Numbered from the stretch's first letter, positions 54,551-63,462 are shown. The stretch is 64,000 bases of DNA from Bacteroidales bacterium (GCA_017962235.1 JAGCVS010000010.1:62001-126000), one strand, 5' to 3'. Made by a program: numbers and translations. Notes: generated by a model not told the origin, from the letters alone.

Positions 54551-55655
54551 ATACACAAGTATTTCTTGCTTTGTTGAGAGCCGGGCTTTGGGGAAAGGAG
54601 GCTCAACTTTTGGCGTTTAGTAAGGTAGATTATGAGGAGATAATGCGCCTTGCTGAAGAACAGTCGGTAGTTGGACTTGTGACTGCAGGTCTTGAGCATG
54701 TGTCTGATGTGAAGGTGCCACAGGAGTGGTTGTTGCAATTCATAGGGCAAACTCTGCAAATAGAGCAGCGCAACAAAGAGATGAATGCTTTCATCGCGGA
54801 CTTGGTTTCAAAAATGCGCCGTAGAGACATCTATCTCATACTAGTAAAGGGGCAAGGTGTCGCACAGTGTTATGATAAACCCGAGTGGCGTTCTTCTGGT
54901 GATGTGGATTTCCTTGTTCACGGAGATAATACAAACTGGCTCAAGAGTATTTACGCCCTATAGCAAGTTCGGAAGACCCTGAGTTGAATGGCGAAAAACA
55001 TGTTGCCTTCAATATCGGAACGTGGGTTGTTGAGGTGCATGGCTCAATGCCTACCATGATAACTCCGCGAATAGACCGCATGATTACGAGGGTTCAAAAT
55101 AGCATATTCTACGGTGGGGAAGTGCGGTCTTGGAATAATAGTGGTACGTGCATATTCCTTCCTGCGCCAGATAATGATGTGATTTTCGTTTTCACCCATT
55201 TTATCAAGCACTTCTTGCGAACAGAAGGGGTGGGATTGAGACAGATATGCGACTGGTGCAGATTGCTCTGGACTTATAGAGAAACACTGAATTATATACT
55301 GTTGGAATCAAGAATCAAGGAAGCAGGTTTAGTGTCAGAATGGCGTGCATTTGCTGCATTGGCGGAGGATTGGTTGGGTATGCCGGTTGAAGCCATGCCG
55401 CTGTATTCAGATTCTAAGTGCTGGAAAAGGAAGGCAAGTCGGATTCTTGCATGTATCCTTGAAACCGGTAATTTTGGTCATAATCGTGATAATAGTTTTT
55501 ACCAAAGCCAGTCTTTGATTAAAAGAAAGGCGATGTCTTTCTGGAGACAGACAAAAGATTCTTTCCGTCATTTGTTTATATTCCCGGGACACACCATTTT
55601 TATTTGGTTCAGAACTATTGTGATGGGTTTTTGGGCGGTTTTTAGAAGGGAATAG
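54532..55655 (+). pseudogene. nucleotidyltransferase (NTP_transf_5-like), frameshifted
   Basis: The first frame (to 54963) has FLALLRAGLWGKEAQLLAF, AEEQSVVGLVTAGLEHV, LILVKGQGVAQCY and the active site RSSGDVDFLVHGDN, then drifts out of family. A second frame picks up exactly there (YKLAQEYLRPIASSEDPE) and runs to 55655 through AFNIGTWVVEVHGSMP and FTHFIKHFLRTEGVGLRQICDW. A single lost T at about 54930 (AATACAAA for AATTACAAA) would restore one protein of about 370 aa. The start is uncertain, with GTG 54532 or TTG 54514, overlapping the aminotransferase remnant. Proteins like this are frequent in Bacteroidetes polysaccharide loci. A sequencing error is the main alternative. Confidence 0.83.
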
Positions 55656-55658
55656 GAT

Positions 55659-56048
55659 ATGGTTATCACACAACAGGTATTAGATGAGTTGGTTGCAAAA
55701 GCCAAAGAGGATCCTCGACTTAGAATGAACCTTGATTTGCGGAATAGCTCTGGAGACCAGTCGCAACGTATGTTGAATGCGGTTGAACCTGGCACTGTTC
55801 TGCCAATTCATAGACATTTGAATAGCTCAGTGACTATTGTGTGCATCCGAGGCCATTTTGAAGAGCTTATCTATGATGACAATGGGGCGTTGATGCATTC
55901 CATAGATATGAAACCTGGAGAGAATGTGATAAATCTACCCATTGGCACTTGGCATTCCATTAAGTCTTTAGAGAGCGGGACTGTGCTATTAGAGGTACAG
56001 GATGGACCATATCATCCGTTGGAAGAGGATGAGATAATGGTGAAGTAA
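55659..56048 (+). CDS. wbuC: WbuC-family cupin (copy 3)
   Basis: 129 aa. Shared core: MNLDLRNSSGDQSQRMLNAVE, PGTVLPIHRH, CIRGHFEELIYDDNG and PIGTWHSIKSLESG. It starts 3 bases after the frameshifted nucleotidyltransferase and is the last gene of polysaccharide type. Three copies within 7.6 kb at the end of one locus suggest that gene blocks of the wbuC-terminated kind were stacked by recombination. Confidence 0.87.
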   Translation: MVITQQVLDELVAKAKEDPRLRMNLDLRNSSGDQSQRMLNAVEPGTVLPIHRHLNSSVTIVCIRGHFEELIYDDNGALMHSIDMKPGENVINLPIGTWHSIKSLESGTVLLEVQDGPYHPLEEDEIMVK

Positions 56049-56052
56049 AAAA

Positions 56053-58575
56053 ATGGGAAGTATGAAGAGCAAAAAGATCATCGCTTTGGCAAAAGGAGTT
56101 TGGGCTTTTTGCTCTTATTTGTTTTGGCCGCAGAGCAGGCCAAAAGAGAATGAAGGGAGAAACGAAGATACAAAAGATTCCATTAATATGTATATAGACA
56201 AAGAAGCAGAAGAAATGTACCAGAATATCTTTATCAGGACCCTTAAAGATAAAGATTCTTCCTTTTCCGTTATTGGCCTACGCTGTAATTCAAAAGATAG
56301 TACCGGAAAACGGAAGATGACTCCTGGACAGTTATATCTGCTGCTTGATGGATATGAAATAAAAGAGGGGGAAGTAACGAAGGCTATTTGGAGAGAGAAG
56401 CAAGACAAACTGTATGATGACTATTATACAGAGAGTCTTGAGGGCAAGCCACATATTCAAGTGTCAGCAATTGTGGGTCAAAACGGCGCAGGAAAGAGCA
56501 GCATTGTGGAATATATGATGAGGCTCATCAATAACTTTGCAGCAGCCTCTTTGGGCGAAAAAAAACAGGGACCAGCTGCAACCCGCTTGCACTTTATTGA
56601 CAAATTAGATGGAGAATTATGGTATGCTCAAAAAGGATCTATTTATCACCTGAAAGTGAAGAATGCTCACGTGCTTCTTGAAGATCTGAAAGAGATTGCT
56701 CGTGACAAGAACCAAATAAAGTGGAGCAATGGAAGTCCCATCTTTGATAACGAACGAAAGGAAGAAGAGTTGGAGGTGAAAGAAGTCCTGGGCGGCGAAG
56801 GTGATGAGGTTAAGTTAAAGGAGATATATGATAATTTCTTCTATACACTGGTTGCCAATCAGTCTATCTACGCCTATAATACCAACGATTTCTACACAGA
56901 GTGTAATAGCAAAGAAAAAGAGATAGAAGCACTTGGCCCGAAAAAGGATAATGAACCCTATACTACGGAGGAACTCTGTTGGTTACATGGCATATTCCAC
57001 AAAAACGATGGCTACCAGACACCAATTGTAATAACGCCATTTAGGGATGAGGGAAATATTGATATCAATAACGAAAATCTATTGGCGCTTGAAAGGTTGA
57101 TGACTTTGCTGGTGCTACAGGATGAGCTAAGAATAATCAACGGTCATTTGAAAGTTAAAAGCTTATCATACTCATATGAGACGGAAACTTTTTATGGCTA
57201 TGAGTCTGTGAAGGATTATTTAGGTTTCCAGCAGCTGACAAAGGTCGGGTATAATAAATTACGTGGCAGTATCCTGAAAGGCTGGGGTAATTTGTTGGGA
57301 GAAGACCTGACTCAATATGCAGGGTTGAGACCGTATTACGAACAAGCGGTTGACTATCTGGTATATAAGACGCTAAAGGTTTCTAAACAGTATAAAGAAC
57401 ATCACGATTTCTTCATGAATAACAAGGAGAAGAATGAGGATTATGATGAGGAAACCCTGAACAAGTTGATAGAAGGTGAGTCTGTTGACCATTCACATAT
57501 AACCAGAAAAGTAATGCAGACCCTTGCTTATCTAGTGTTCGGTATTTTCGACCTCCCAACCATAAAGAATGAAGAGGGGAAGCTTGAACGGAATCAGACG
57601 GACATTGATTTTGGAACACTCGCTACAAAATGGCATGAAGAGACTACTAAGCGGGCGGATGATATTATGTACCAACCACTTTGGAACCACATCAGGCTAT
57701 GTGCCTTGACAGTTCCACCATTCTTCTGCTTTCAAATCAATGTTTGTGAATTAGACGATGAGATGACGAGCATAGATTTTGAAACCCTTAGCTCTGGTGA
57801 GAAACAGCAAATATATAGTATCAGTTCTGTTTTGTACCATTTGGACAATCTGAATTCAGCTAAGGAAGACAACTTGAATAAGAACAGGATTCAATACGAG
57901 CATGTAAATGTGATATTGGAAGAAATTGAACTGTATTATCATCCAGAGTTACAGCAGCAGTTTGTGAAGTTTTTGATAGATGGGCTTAACCAAATGAGGT
58001 TAGAGAACATTAAAAGCATTCATGTCCAGATAGTGACACACTCGCCATACGTGCTTTCAGACATACCCAGAACAAATGTGCTGGCATTAAAGAAAGACAA
58101 GGAGGAACCGGTGGTTGGCTTAAGAACGTTTGGCGCTAATATTCACGATATGCTGAAGGATAGTTTCTTTCTACAAGGTGGCTCTATGGGATGCTTCGCA
58201 CAATGGGAAGTTGGGCATCTTGTGGCTTGTATGAAAGTGTACCAGTGGGCGAAAACGCCAGGAATCGATACATTACATTTGCCGGAGAAGTTTGATGTTG
58301 ATGATGAAGATGCGTCATTTGAGTTCTTGAAAAGGTATTGCTATGGGGAAAATGTGGATGGCAAGAATGAGAATAGATTTTCATTTGAACACTTTAAAAA
58401 AGACTTCCCGGAGGAAGGACTCTTGAGTAGAATTGAGATGTTTGATGAGCCAGTTGTGAAACAAATTCTTTTGGGAGAGTTTCATCGCACTTTTCCAGAA
58501 AACGATGGCGGGTATAAAGTTGCCAAAAGGCGTGAACTGGAGAGGCAACTTGCTGAACTCAATGCAGAAGCGTAG
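56053..58575 (+). CDS. ABC/SMC-like ATPase, Septu PtuA-like
   Basis: 840 aa. Walker A SAIVGQNGAGKSS at residues 138-150, signature FETLSSGEKQQIYSI at about 574-588, Walker B VNVILEEIELYYHPE at about 618-632 with the double Glu, and the switch His in VQIVTHSPYVLSD at about 658-670. The order Walker A, long insertion, signature, Walker B is that of the AAA_15/21 ATPases used in phage defence (PtuA, OLD group). The HNH gene follows 3 bases later, giving the Septu pairing. PtuA proteins I recall are shorter, and the long insertion (residues about 160-560) is notable. M46 (56188) is an alternative start. Acts with the nuclease on phage or foreign DNA by analogy. Confidence 0.85.
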   Translation: MGSMKSKKIIALAKGVWAFCSYLFWPQSRPKENEGRNEDTKDSINMYIDKEAEEMYQNIFIRTLKDKDSSFSVIGLRCNSKDSTGKRKMTPGQLYLLLDGYEIKEGEVTKAIWREKQDKLYDDYYTESLEGKPHIQVSAIVGQNGAGKSSIVEYMMRLINNFAAASLGEKKQGPAATRLHFIDKLDGELWYAQKGSIYHLKVKNAHVLLEDLKEIARDKNQIKWSNGSPIFDNERKEEELEVKEVLGGEGDEVKLKEIYDNFFYTLVANQSIYAYNTNDFYTECNSKEKEIEALGPKKDNEPYTTEELCWLHGIFHKNDGYQTPIVITPFRDEGNIDINNENLLALERLMTLLVLQDELRIINGHLKVKSLSYSYETETFYGYESVKDYLGFQQLTKVGYNKLRGSILKGWGNLLGEDLTQYAGLRPYYEQAVDYLVYKTLKVSKQYKEHHDFFMNNKEKNEDYDEETLNKLIEGESVDHSHITRKVMQTLAYLVFGIFDLPTIKNEEGKLERNQTDIDFGTLATKWHEETTKRADDIMYQPLWNHIRLCALTVPPFFCFQINVCELDDEMTSIDFETLSSGEKQQIYSISSVLYHLDNLNSAKEDNLNKNRIQYEHVNVILEEIELYYHPELQQQFVKFLIDGLNQMRLENIKSIHVQIVTHSPYVLSDIPRTNVLALKKDKEEPVVGLRTFGANIHDMLKDSFFLQGGSMGCFAQWEVGHLVACMKVYQWAKTPGIDTLHLPEKFDVDDEDASFEFLKRYCYGENVDGKNENRFSFEHFKKDFPEEGLLSRIEMFDEPVVKQILLGEFHRTFPENDGGYKVAKRRELERQLAELNAEA

Positions 58576-58578
58576 CTT

Positions 58579-59571
58579 ATGATGTTGAAGTTGGAAAAAC
58601 CCAGCCAGAAGGTAAGAGATGATTATGCACGAAAGCTCTTGCCGGCTCTTATTAAGCGGATAAAGAATGGGGTGCCTTATGAGAATCCTGCAACTCAATT
58701 GTCGGCTAATGCCAAGGCTGTATTACTGCCTGATTGGAACTTAGATAAACCAAAGGAAACAGATAGACTGAAGAATCTTCTTGTTAGTGAACCGGCAGAA
58801 TTGGTGAGATTGGAAAAAGAAATTAAAGATGAATTTGACCTGTTGCCAGAGGCTGACAGGCCTAATGAGGGGGATTTGGTAACTATTATGGGTTATACAT
58901 CAGTATTTGACAGCCCTTCTAAATCCAAAGCTTATTGGTTGGCAAAAGCAGTAGGGAAGAATATTTGCGTGTACTGCAACAGACAGTATATCTTTACGGT
59001 TGAAAGAGGAGATGGTAATGTTGCTGAAGACCGAATTGTTAGGCCAGTATTTGACCACTGGTTCCCCAAGATCACGCATCCGTTATTGTCGCTGAGTCTG
59101 TTTAACCTAATTCCAAGTTGTCACATCTGTAACAGCTCAGTGAAGGGGAGTGATGAGTATACGTTGGACACGCATATTCATCCTTACGTGCATGAGGACG
59201 GACATCCTGATTTTACTTTTAAGGTTGCAGCGGCAGCAAAGAAAGAATTGTTATGGGAGGTGATATTGGATGCTGCGCCAAGGAGTAAGGAAGAAAAGAC
59301 CATCCATGATTTATGCCTTAACGAGATATACTCTATGCATGGAACTACGGAAGTCAATGACCTTATGGAGTTTAAGCATAAATATCCGACAGGTTATCTG
59401 AAACAACTGATGCAAGATGTGCTGAAAAAGGCCGTGGATAATGGGCAGATGTTGACTCTGGAAGAAGTGTATAGGATGTTGTTTGGAGTTGAATTAAAAG
59501 AAGAAAAATTCTTAAACCGGCCATTGAGCAAGATGAAACATGATATCTTGCATGAGATGGGGGTGATTTGA
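58579..59571 (+). CDS. HNH endonuclease, Septu PtuB-like
   Basis: 330 aa. A CxxC pair in ICVYCNRQYIF, then RPVFDHWFPK with the Asp-His of the HNH core, FNLIPSCHICNSSVKGSDEY with a second CxxC and the Asn, and THIHPYVH: a zinc-stabilised HNH fold at about residues 130-200. It is preceded by a helical N-terminal domain and followed by a C-terminal part that I cannot name. Together with the ATPase upstream it resembles PtuB, the effector nuclease of Septu. The protein is longer than the PtuB I recall. Confidence 0.84.
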   Translation: MMLKLEKPSQKVRDDYARKLLPALIKRIKNGVPYENPATQLSANAKAVLLPDWNLDKPKETDRLKNLLVSEPAELVRLEKEIKDEFDLLPEADRPNEGDLVTIMGYTSVFDSPSKSKAYWLAKAVGKNICVYCNRQYIFTVERGDGNVAEDRIVRPVFDHWFPKITHPLLSLSLFNLIPSCHICNSSVKGSDEYTLDTHIHPYVHEDGHPDFTFKVAAAAKKELLWEVILDAAPRSKEEKTIHDLCLNEIYSMHGTTEVNDLMEFKHKYPTGYLKQLMQDVLKKAVDNGQMLTLEEVYRMLFGVELKEEKFLNRPLSKMKHDILHEMGVI

Positions 59572-59599
59572 GATGGCACAAAGAAAATTGTGAATTTAG

Positions 59600-59833
59600 A
59601 TGACACAGGACGAGTTGTGGCTTAATAAATACCAAGAGGTGATGACGTTTATTGAAACCAATAAGCGGAATCCGTCAAAGCATAATGGCGAGGAGAGGGG
59701 AAGGTTTCTGAATTGGATTAAGCATAATAGGAAGTTGTATGCGGCGGGGGAGATGAAAGAGGATAGAATGGAGAAGTTTAAAGAATTGCTATCTATGGCA
59801 GAACAATATAAGCATAAGAATCAATGGGTGTGA
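59600..59833 (+). CDS. orphan helicase-associated (HA) domain protein
   Basis: 77 aa. The pattern W..KYQEVMTFIETNKRNPSKH, RGRFLNWIKHNRKLYAAGEM and RMEKFKELLSM is one unit of the helicase-associated domain (W at start, L..W, KLY.AG) that usually ends large DEAD/H helicases. No helicase is present here. It is either a free-standing HA protein, which occurs in Bacteroidetes, or the residue of a lost helicase gene. It lies in the defence segment. Confidence 0.7.
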   Translation: MTQDELWLNKYQEVMTFIETNKRNPSKHNGEERGRFLNWIKHNRKLYAAGEMKEDRMEKFKELLSMAEQYKHKNQWV

Positions 59834-59876
59834 TTGTTTTCTTTAACTAATTGATGTTTAAGAGCATTTGCGAAAT

Positions 59877-62039
59877 ATGGACGAAATAGTATTCCCGAAG
59901 TTTATCCCGGCAAGAGACTTGAATTGGCGCGGTGTCTTAAAGGGTGTAGCAAAAGCAGCTGATTCTTTACAGCCGCTTTACGAAGCATTTACAAATAGTC
60001 TTGAAGCCATAGAGCTTAGAAAAAAACGAGGAGATCATTTTTTGCCAAGTATTCTCGTGGATTTTTTCTTTAATAAAGATCTGGAAGGGGATAATGTTGA
60101 ACTGGCCCAGATGGTAATTACAGACAATGGGATTGGCTTCGATGATGAGAATTTTAGACGCTTACAGATATTCAAAGATGAATCTAAAGGCTTTAGCAAT
60201 AGGGGCTCAGGTAGACTACAACTACTTCACTTCTTTGGTAGTGCCAAATTTGTTAGCACATATAAACAAGGAGAGGCTATTGGAAAGAGAGACTTCGTTT
60301 TGTCAAAAGGGAAGGCTTTCTTGGATCAAAATGCTATTTTACAATTATTGTCGGAGGAAAATTGCGGAGCCGACACTGAAATAAAGACAAGACTGGTTCT
60401 CAAAGATCTGAGAGAGAATGCTGATATAAAGTTTTATAAAGAAAGAGATATCGACCAGATAAAGGAAGCTTTACTCGACCACTATATAATGCAGTTTTGC
60501 GCATATGGCAGTAATCTACCTTCGATTACCATCTCTTTTTTCCAAAACGTTGAACTAAAAGATAGGCGTTTTATTACTACCAGTGATATACCTCAACCTT
60601 CTACAGAAGATCAAACAATAGAGGTTCCAAAGTGTAGGATATCCTCGGATATGAAGAGAATTGAGCCTACAGATGATAAGGTGAGCATTAGTATAAAGTC
60701 GTTTAAGCTATCATCTTCTAGACTAAGAAGAAATGCTGTTAAAATGACTTGTAAGAAAGAGATAGTTGATTCTGTTAAGGTGAAGATGGATTGCCTCCCT
60801 GCAGAAATGGAAATAGAAGGCAAACGGTATTTGTTTTTACTGTCTAGTGATTATTTTGACGATAATGTTGGCGATACCAGAGATTCTTTTGAAATCCTTA
60901 ACAGAACTGACTTTAAAAAGAAAGCAAAGCAGTACGGAAGTATTGCCCCACAAGTTGTTCTAGATGACATTGAATCAAATGTTAGCTCTAAAGCTTCTGA
61001 AATATTTACAGAGATTCTCCAACAAAAAGAGATACATCAACAACAATTGCAGGAGCTAAAAAACACGTATATGTTATCTGAAGAAGCATTGGCTGATGCC
61101 AATATCAATGACTCCGTAGAAGATATTCTTGCTAAAGCTTATGCTTACGATGCAAAACTTGTTGCTAAACAAGACGCTGCGTATAATGAGAAGATGAAGG
61201 AGCTGGATTCCTTGGATACCACATCAGAGACATATCAAGATGACCTTGGAAAAATAGTGAAAGAGTTATCCGAAACAATTCCTTTACAAAGCAAAGAAGC
61301 TTTGGCACGATATGTAACAAGAAGAGCACTTGTAATTGATTTGCTGGATAAACTCATTAACAAGGAAACGGTAATTCAAAAAACGACCGAAAGGGCTTAT
61401 GATGAAAAACTGATTCATAACTTGATATTTAACCAGCATAGCGAGGATTCTTCAAAAAGCGACATGTGGCTTTTGAATGAAGATTACCTCCATTATAGCG
61501 GCTTTTCTGAGCATCGTCTTTGCGATATTACAATAAATGGAAAAAAGTTATTCAAGGAAATAATAGATCAAGAAGAACAAAGATATTTGAATTCATTAGG
61601 TGAAAAGCGCTTGAATAAAAGGCCAGATATTCTTTTGTTCCCTTCCGAGCATAAATGCGTTATTGTTGAGCTAAAATCCCTTGACGCTAATGTGTCTGAT
61701 TATTTGAGCCAGATTACTAAATATGCTACTTTTATTAGAAGTTATACGACGGAGGACTTTAGGATAGATACATTCTATGGCTATTTGGTAGGTGAGGCCC
61801 TTGAGCCTAATGATGTTAGGGCTGCAGATAATGACTTTAAATATGATCCTAAATTCAATTTCTGCTACAGGCCGTTCAAGTCTATTGCTTGTCTTGGCGA
61901 TACTTCTGGAAGCCAAGATGGTACAATGTATACGGAAGCCATCTCATTCTCTGAATTACTAAAGAGAGCAAGGAAAAGAAACGAGTCTTTTAAAGAGAAA
62001 TTATACCCGACTCTGGCAGAGAAAGGGGATGAAGAATAA
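59877..62039 (+). CDS. GHKL-ATPase with C-terminal PD-(D/E)XK-like nuclease domain
   Basis: 720 aa from ATG 59877 (TTG 59868 in frame). N-terminal Bergerat fold: N-box YEAFTNSLEAIE at about 35-46, G1 box VITDNGIGFDD at 80-90, G2 box SNRGSGRLQLLHFFG at about 107-121. A coiled-coil-rich centre (about 360-530) follows. At about 581-602 the text RPDILLFPSEHKCVIVELKS is the Asp and Glu-x-Lys core of a PD-(D/E)XK nuclease, preceded by DMWLLNEDYLHYSGFSEH. Such ATPase-nuclease fusions are plausible phage-defence effectors, but I know no named system with this exact layout. The upstream neighbours (Septu-like pair, HA domain) support a defence role. Confidence 0.8.
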   Translation: MDEIVFPKFIPARDLNWRGVLKGVAKAADSLQPLYEAFTNSLEAIELRKKRGDHFLPSILVDFFFNKDLEGDNVELAQMVITDNGIGFDDENFRRLQIFKDESKGFSNRGSGRLQLLHFFGSAKFVSTYKQGEAIGKRDFVLSKGKAFLDQNAILQLLSEENCGADTEIKTRLVLKDLRENADIKFYKERDIDQIKEALLDHYIMQFCAYGSNLPSITISFFQNVELKDRRFITTSDIPQPSTEDQTIEVPKCRISSDMKRIEPTDDKVSISIKSFKLSSSRLRRNAVKMTCKKEIVDSVKVKMDCLPAEMEIEGKRYLFLLSSDYFDDNVGDTRDSFEILNRTDFKKKAKQYGSIAPQVVLDDIESNVSSKASEIFTEILQQKEIHQQQLQELKNTYMLSEEALADANINDSVEDILAKAYAYDAKLVAKQDAAYNEKMKELDSLDTTSETYQDDLGKIVKELSETIPLQSKEALARYVTRRALVIDLLDKLINKETVIQKTTERAYDEKLIHNLIFNQHSEDSSKSDMWLLNEDYLHYSGFSEHRLCDITINGKKLFKEIIDQEEQRYLNSLGEKRLNKRPDILLFPSEHKCVIVELKSLDANVSDYLSQITKYATFIRSYTTEDFRIDTFYGYLVGEALEPNDVRAADNDFKYDPKFNFCYRPFKSIACLGDTSGSQDGTMYTEAISFSELLKRARKRNESFKEKLYPTLAEKGDEE

Positions 62040-62193
62040 GAGGAAGATTAACACGGGGAGCTAAGGCAGGCGGTGCTGACGCTTGCGGCTGCACGGCCTG
62101 CGTGGGGAGCGGAGTAATGTGCCGCGTGACAGCGCGGCTCTTTACGAAGCGGGGATATCCTATGAAGTTATTTTATTCCCTCAAGTATGGATG
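62040..62193 (+). other. non-coding spacer, first half G+C rich
   Basis: After the ATPase-nuclease stop about 110 bases are rich in G and C (about 62055-62150) with no gene, unlike the AT-rich neighbours. A direct copy of TTTTATTCCCTCA (62171-62183) comes before the nested palindrome that holds the next start codon. Confidence 0.5.
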
Positions 62194-62261
62194 TTTTATT
62201 CCCTCACATACAGGAATGTTGTGACAGGGGACAGTCCCTTGTCACACGTGAGGGAATAAAT
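62194..62261 (+). repeat. nested inverted repeat overlapping a start codon
   Basis: Outer arms TTTTATTCCCTCAC (62194-62207) and GTGAGGGAATAAA (62248-62260). Inner arms GTGACAGGGGAC (62221-62232) and GTCCCTTGTCAC (62233-62244) with one mismatch and no loop. A third, direct copy of the outer arm is at 62171. The last A is the first base of the ATG at 62260. It can form a long cruciform or RNA hairpin that would sequester the start codon. Motifs of the GGGGACAGTCCC kind are widespread bacterial repeats, so it may also be a mobile palindromic unit. Confidence 0.85.
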
Positions 62262-63462
62262 GTGGAATTATATAGACATGCCAGAAAACGAGATACCTCT
62301 TCTTAGTAAATGCGTGGAGCGGCGGTATGCAGAGATGTTGTTCTACGAAGGCGTTCTTCACTTCGGCTATCCCTCCAAGTGGATTGAGGAGGGGCGGAAT
62401 GGGAACGTCGGACAGGGGGATGAGCTGGAGGGTGTTTACTCGAATGAGATAACTCCAGAGAACTTCGACAAGCGCGAAAATGTGGATGACCAGACGATTG
62501 AGGGGGTGAAGTATCTGCGGTCGCGGAGCATCGTGAACTGGCCGTGCTATTGTCTCTATAGCATAAGTGATCAGACAAAACCTATCGGCAGAGAAGGGGA
62601 TTACGCGGAGTATGACATGAGCGAGGCGTATGCCCAGGACTTTAGCGGTGAGGAAACATGGGAGAATAGGTTTAAGACGGATTTGCCGGACCGGAAGGCG
62701 ATGGTGGTGATTCATCGGCCACGGGTGTTCCTAGATAAGGTGAAGAGGCGCTTTGCGGATTTCAAACTGGAAGAGGGACGCGACTACTATATGGGCTGTG
62801 TGCAGTACAGGAAAGAGGGGGAATGGTTCATCTATAAGGAGGTGACGTCGGAGCTGTTTCATAAGGCTGCGCGGTTTGAGAAGCAACAGGAATTTCGCAT
62901 CGCGCTGAATTCTGATAGCCTGAAAGTGAAAGAGATGCTGAAGGGCGGGCAGGATGTTGACTTGGGCAGTTCGCTGGAGGATTGCGCCATGCTGAAATCG
63001 CATTTCTACAAGGGGGCGAGGATTCTGGTGAAGGATGGTGAAGTGAAGAGGTTGGAAATAAGGGACTCGAGAAATTTGTGGGGGCCGCTGCATGAGATGG
63101 AGTTTGTGCCGCTGATAAACTTGTGGGGGACGACTAAGCTTGGAGCCACATTCAAGTTGGGCGATGGCCGCGAAGTGAATGGTAGCGTGTTGGGCTATGA
63201 AGTGTGGAATTTGCTGATATCAAAGTATCAGGCAACTATATCAGGCGGGCGGATTATGGCACCAAGAGGCGGCTACAAAACCATCGTAGAAAACGAGGAA
63301 AAGGACTCGTATTTTTATTTGAGGCAGTATGGCGGAGGTGAGACGTCGTGGTTTGAGGGTGTGATAGTGCATACTCCGGAAGGGGTGAAAGAATATACGC
63401 ATCTGACTTATGATGTTGAGGGGTTGGTTGGGCCGCTGGTGCATCGAAGAAATAGTAGATAA
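62260..63462 (+). CDS. unknown protein preceded by a palindrome
   Basis: 400 aa, not identified. The start is MWNYIDMPENEIPLLSKCVE. It contains RYAEMLFYEGVLHFGYPSKW and GQGDELEGVYS, a central NWPCYCLYSISDQ, MVVIHRPRVFLDKV, and KQQEFRIALNS. The order (short N-terminal strand, GD-x-x-EG, a Cys-rich strand with Tyr-Ser, and QxEFR) is like small uncharacterised proteins (DUF2971-type) common in defence islands, but that is a weak resemblance. Unusual base use: rich in GG and GC compared with its upstream neighbours. Its stop overlaps an ATG of a decayed frame. Confidence 0.65.
   Translation: MWNYIDMPENEIPLLSKCVERRYAEMLFYEGVLHFGYPSKWIEEGRNGNVGQGDELEGVYSNEITPENFDKRENVDDQTIEGVKYLRSRSIVNWPCYCLYSISDQTKPIGREGDYAEYDMSEAYAQDFSGEETWENRFKTDLPDRKAMVVIHRPRVFLDKVKRRFADFKLEEGRDYYMGCVQYRKEGEWFIYKEVTSELFHKAARFEKQQEFRIALNSDSLKVKEMLKGGQDVDLGSSLEDCAMLKSHFYKGARILVKDGEVKRLEIRDSRNLWGPLHEMEFVPLINLWGTTKLGATFKLGDGREVNGSVLGYEVWNLLISKYQATISGGRIMAPRGGYKTIVENEEKDSYFYLRQYGGGETSWFEGVIVHTPEGVKEYTHLTYDVEGLVGPLVHRRNSR

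Noticed and set aside
56053-59571. Retron with ATPase/HNH effectors
   Set aside because: Such effectors also occur with retrons, but I see no reverse transcriptase frame or msr/msd-like repeat nearby.
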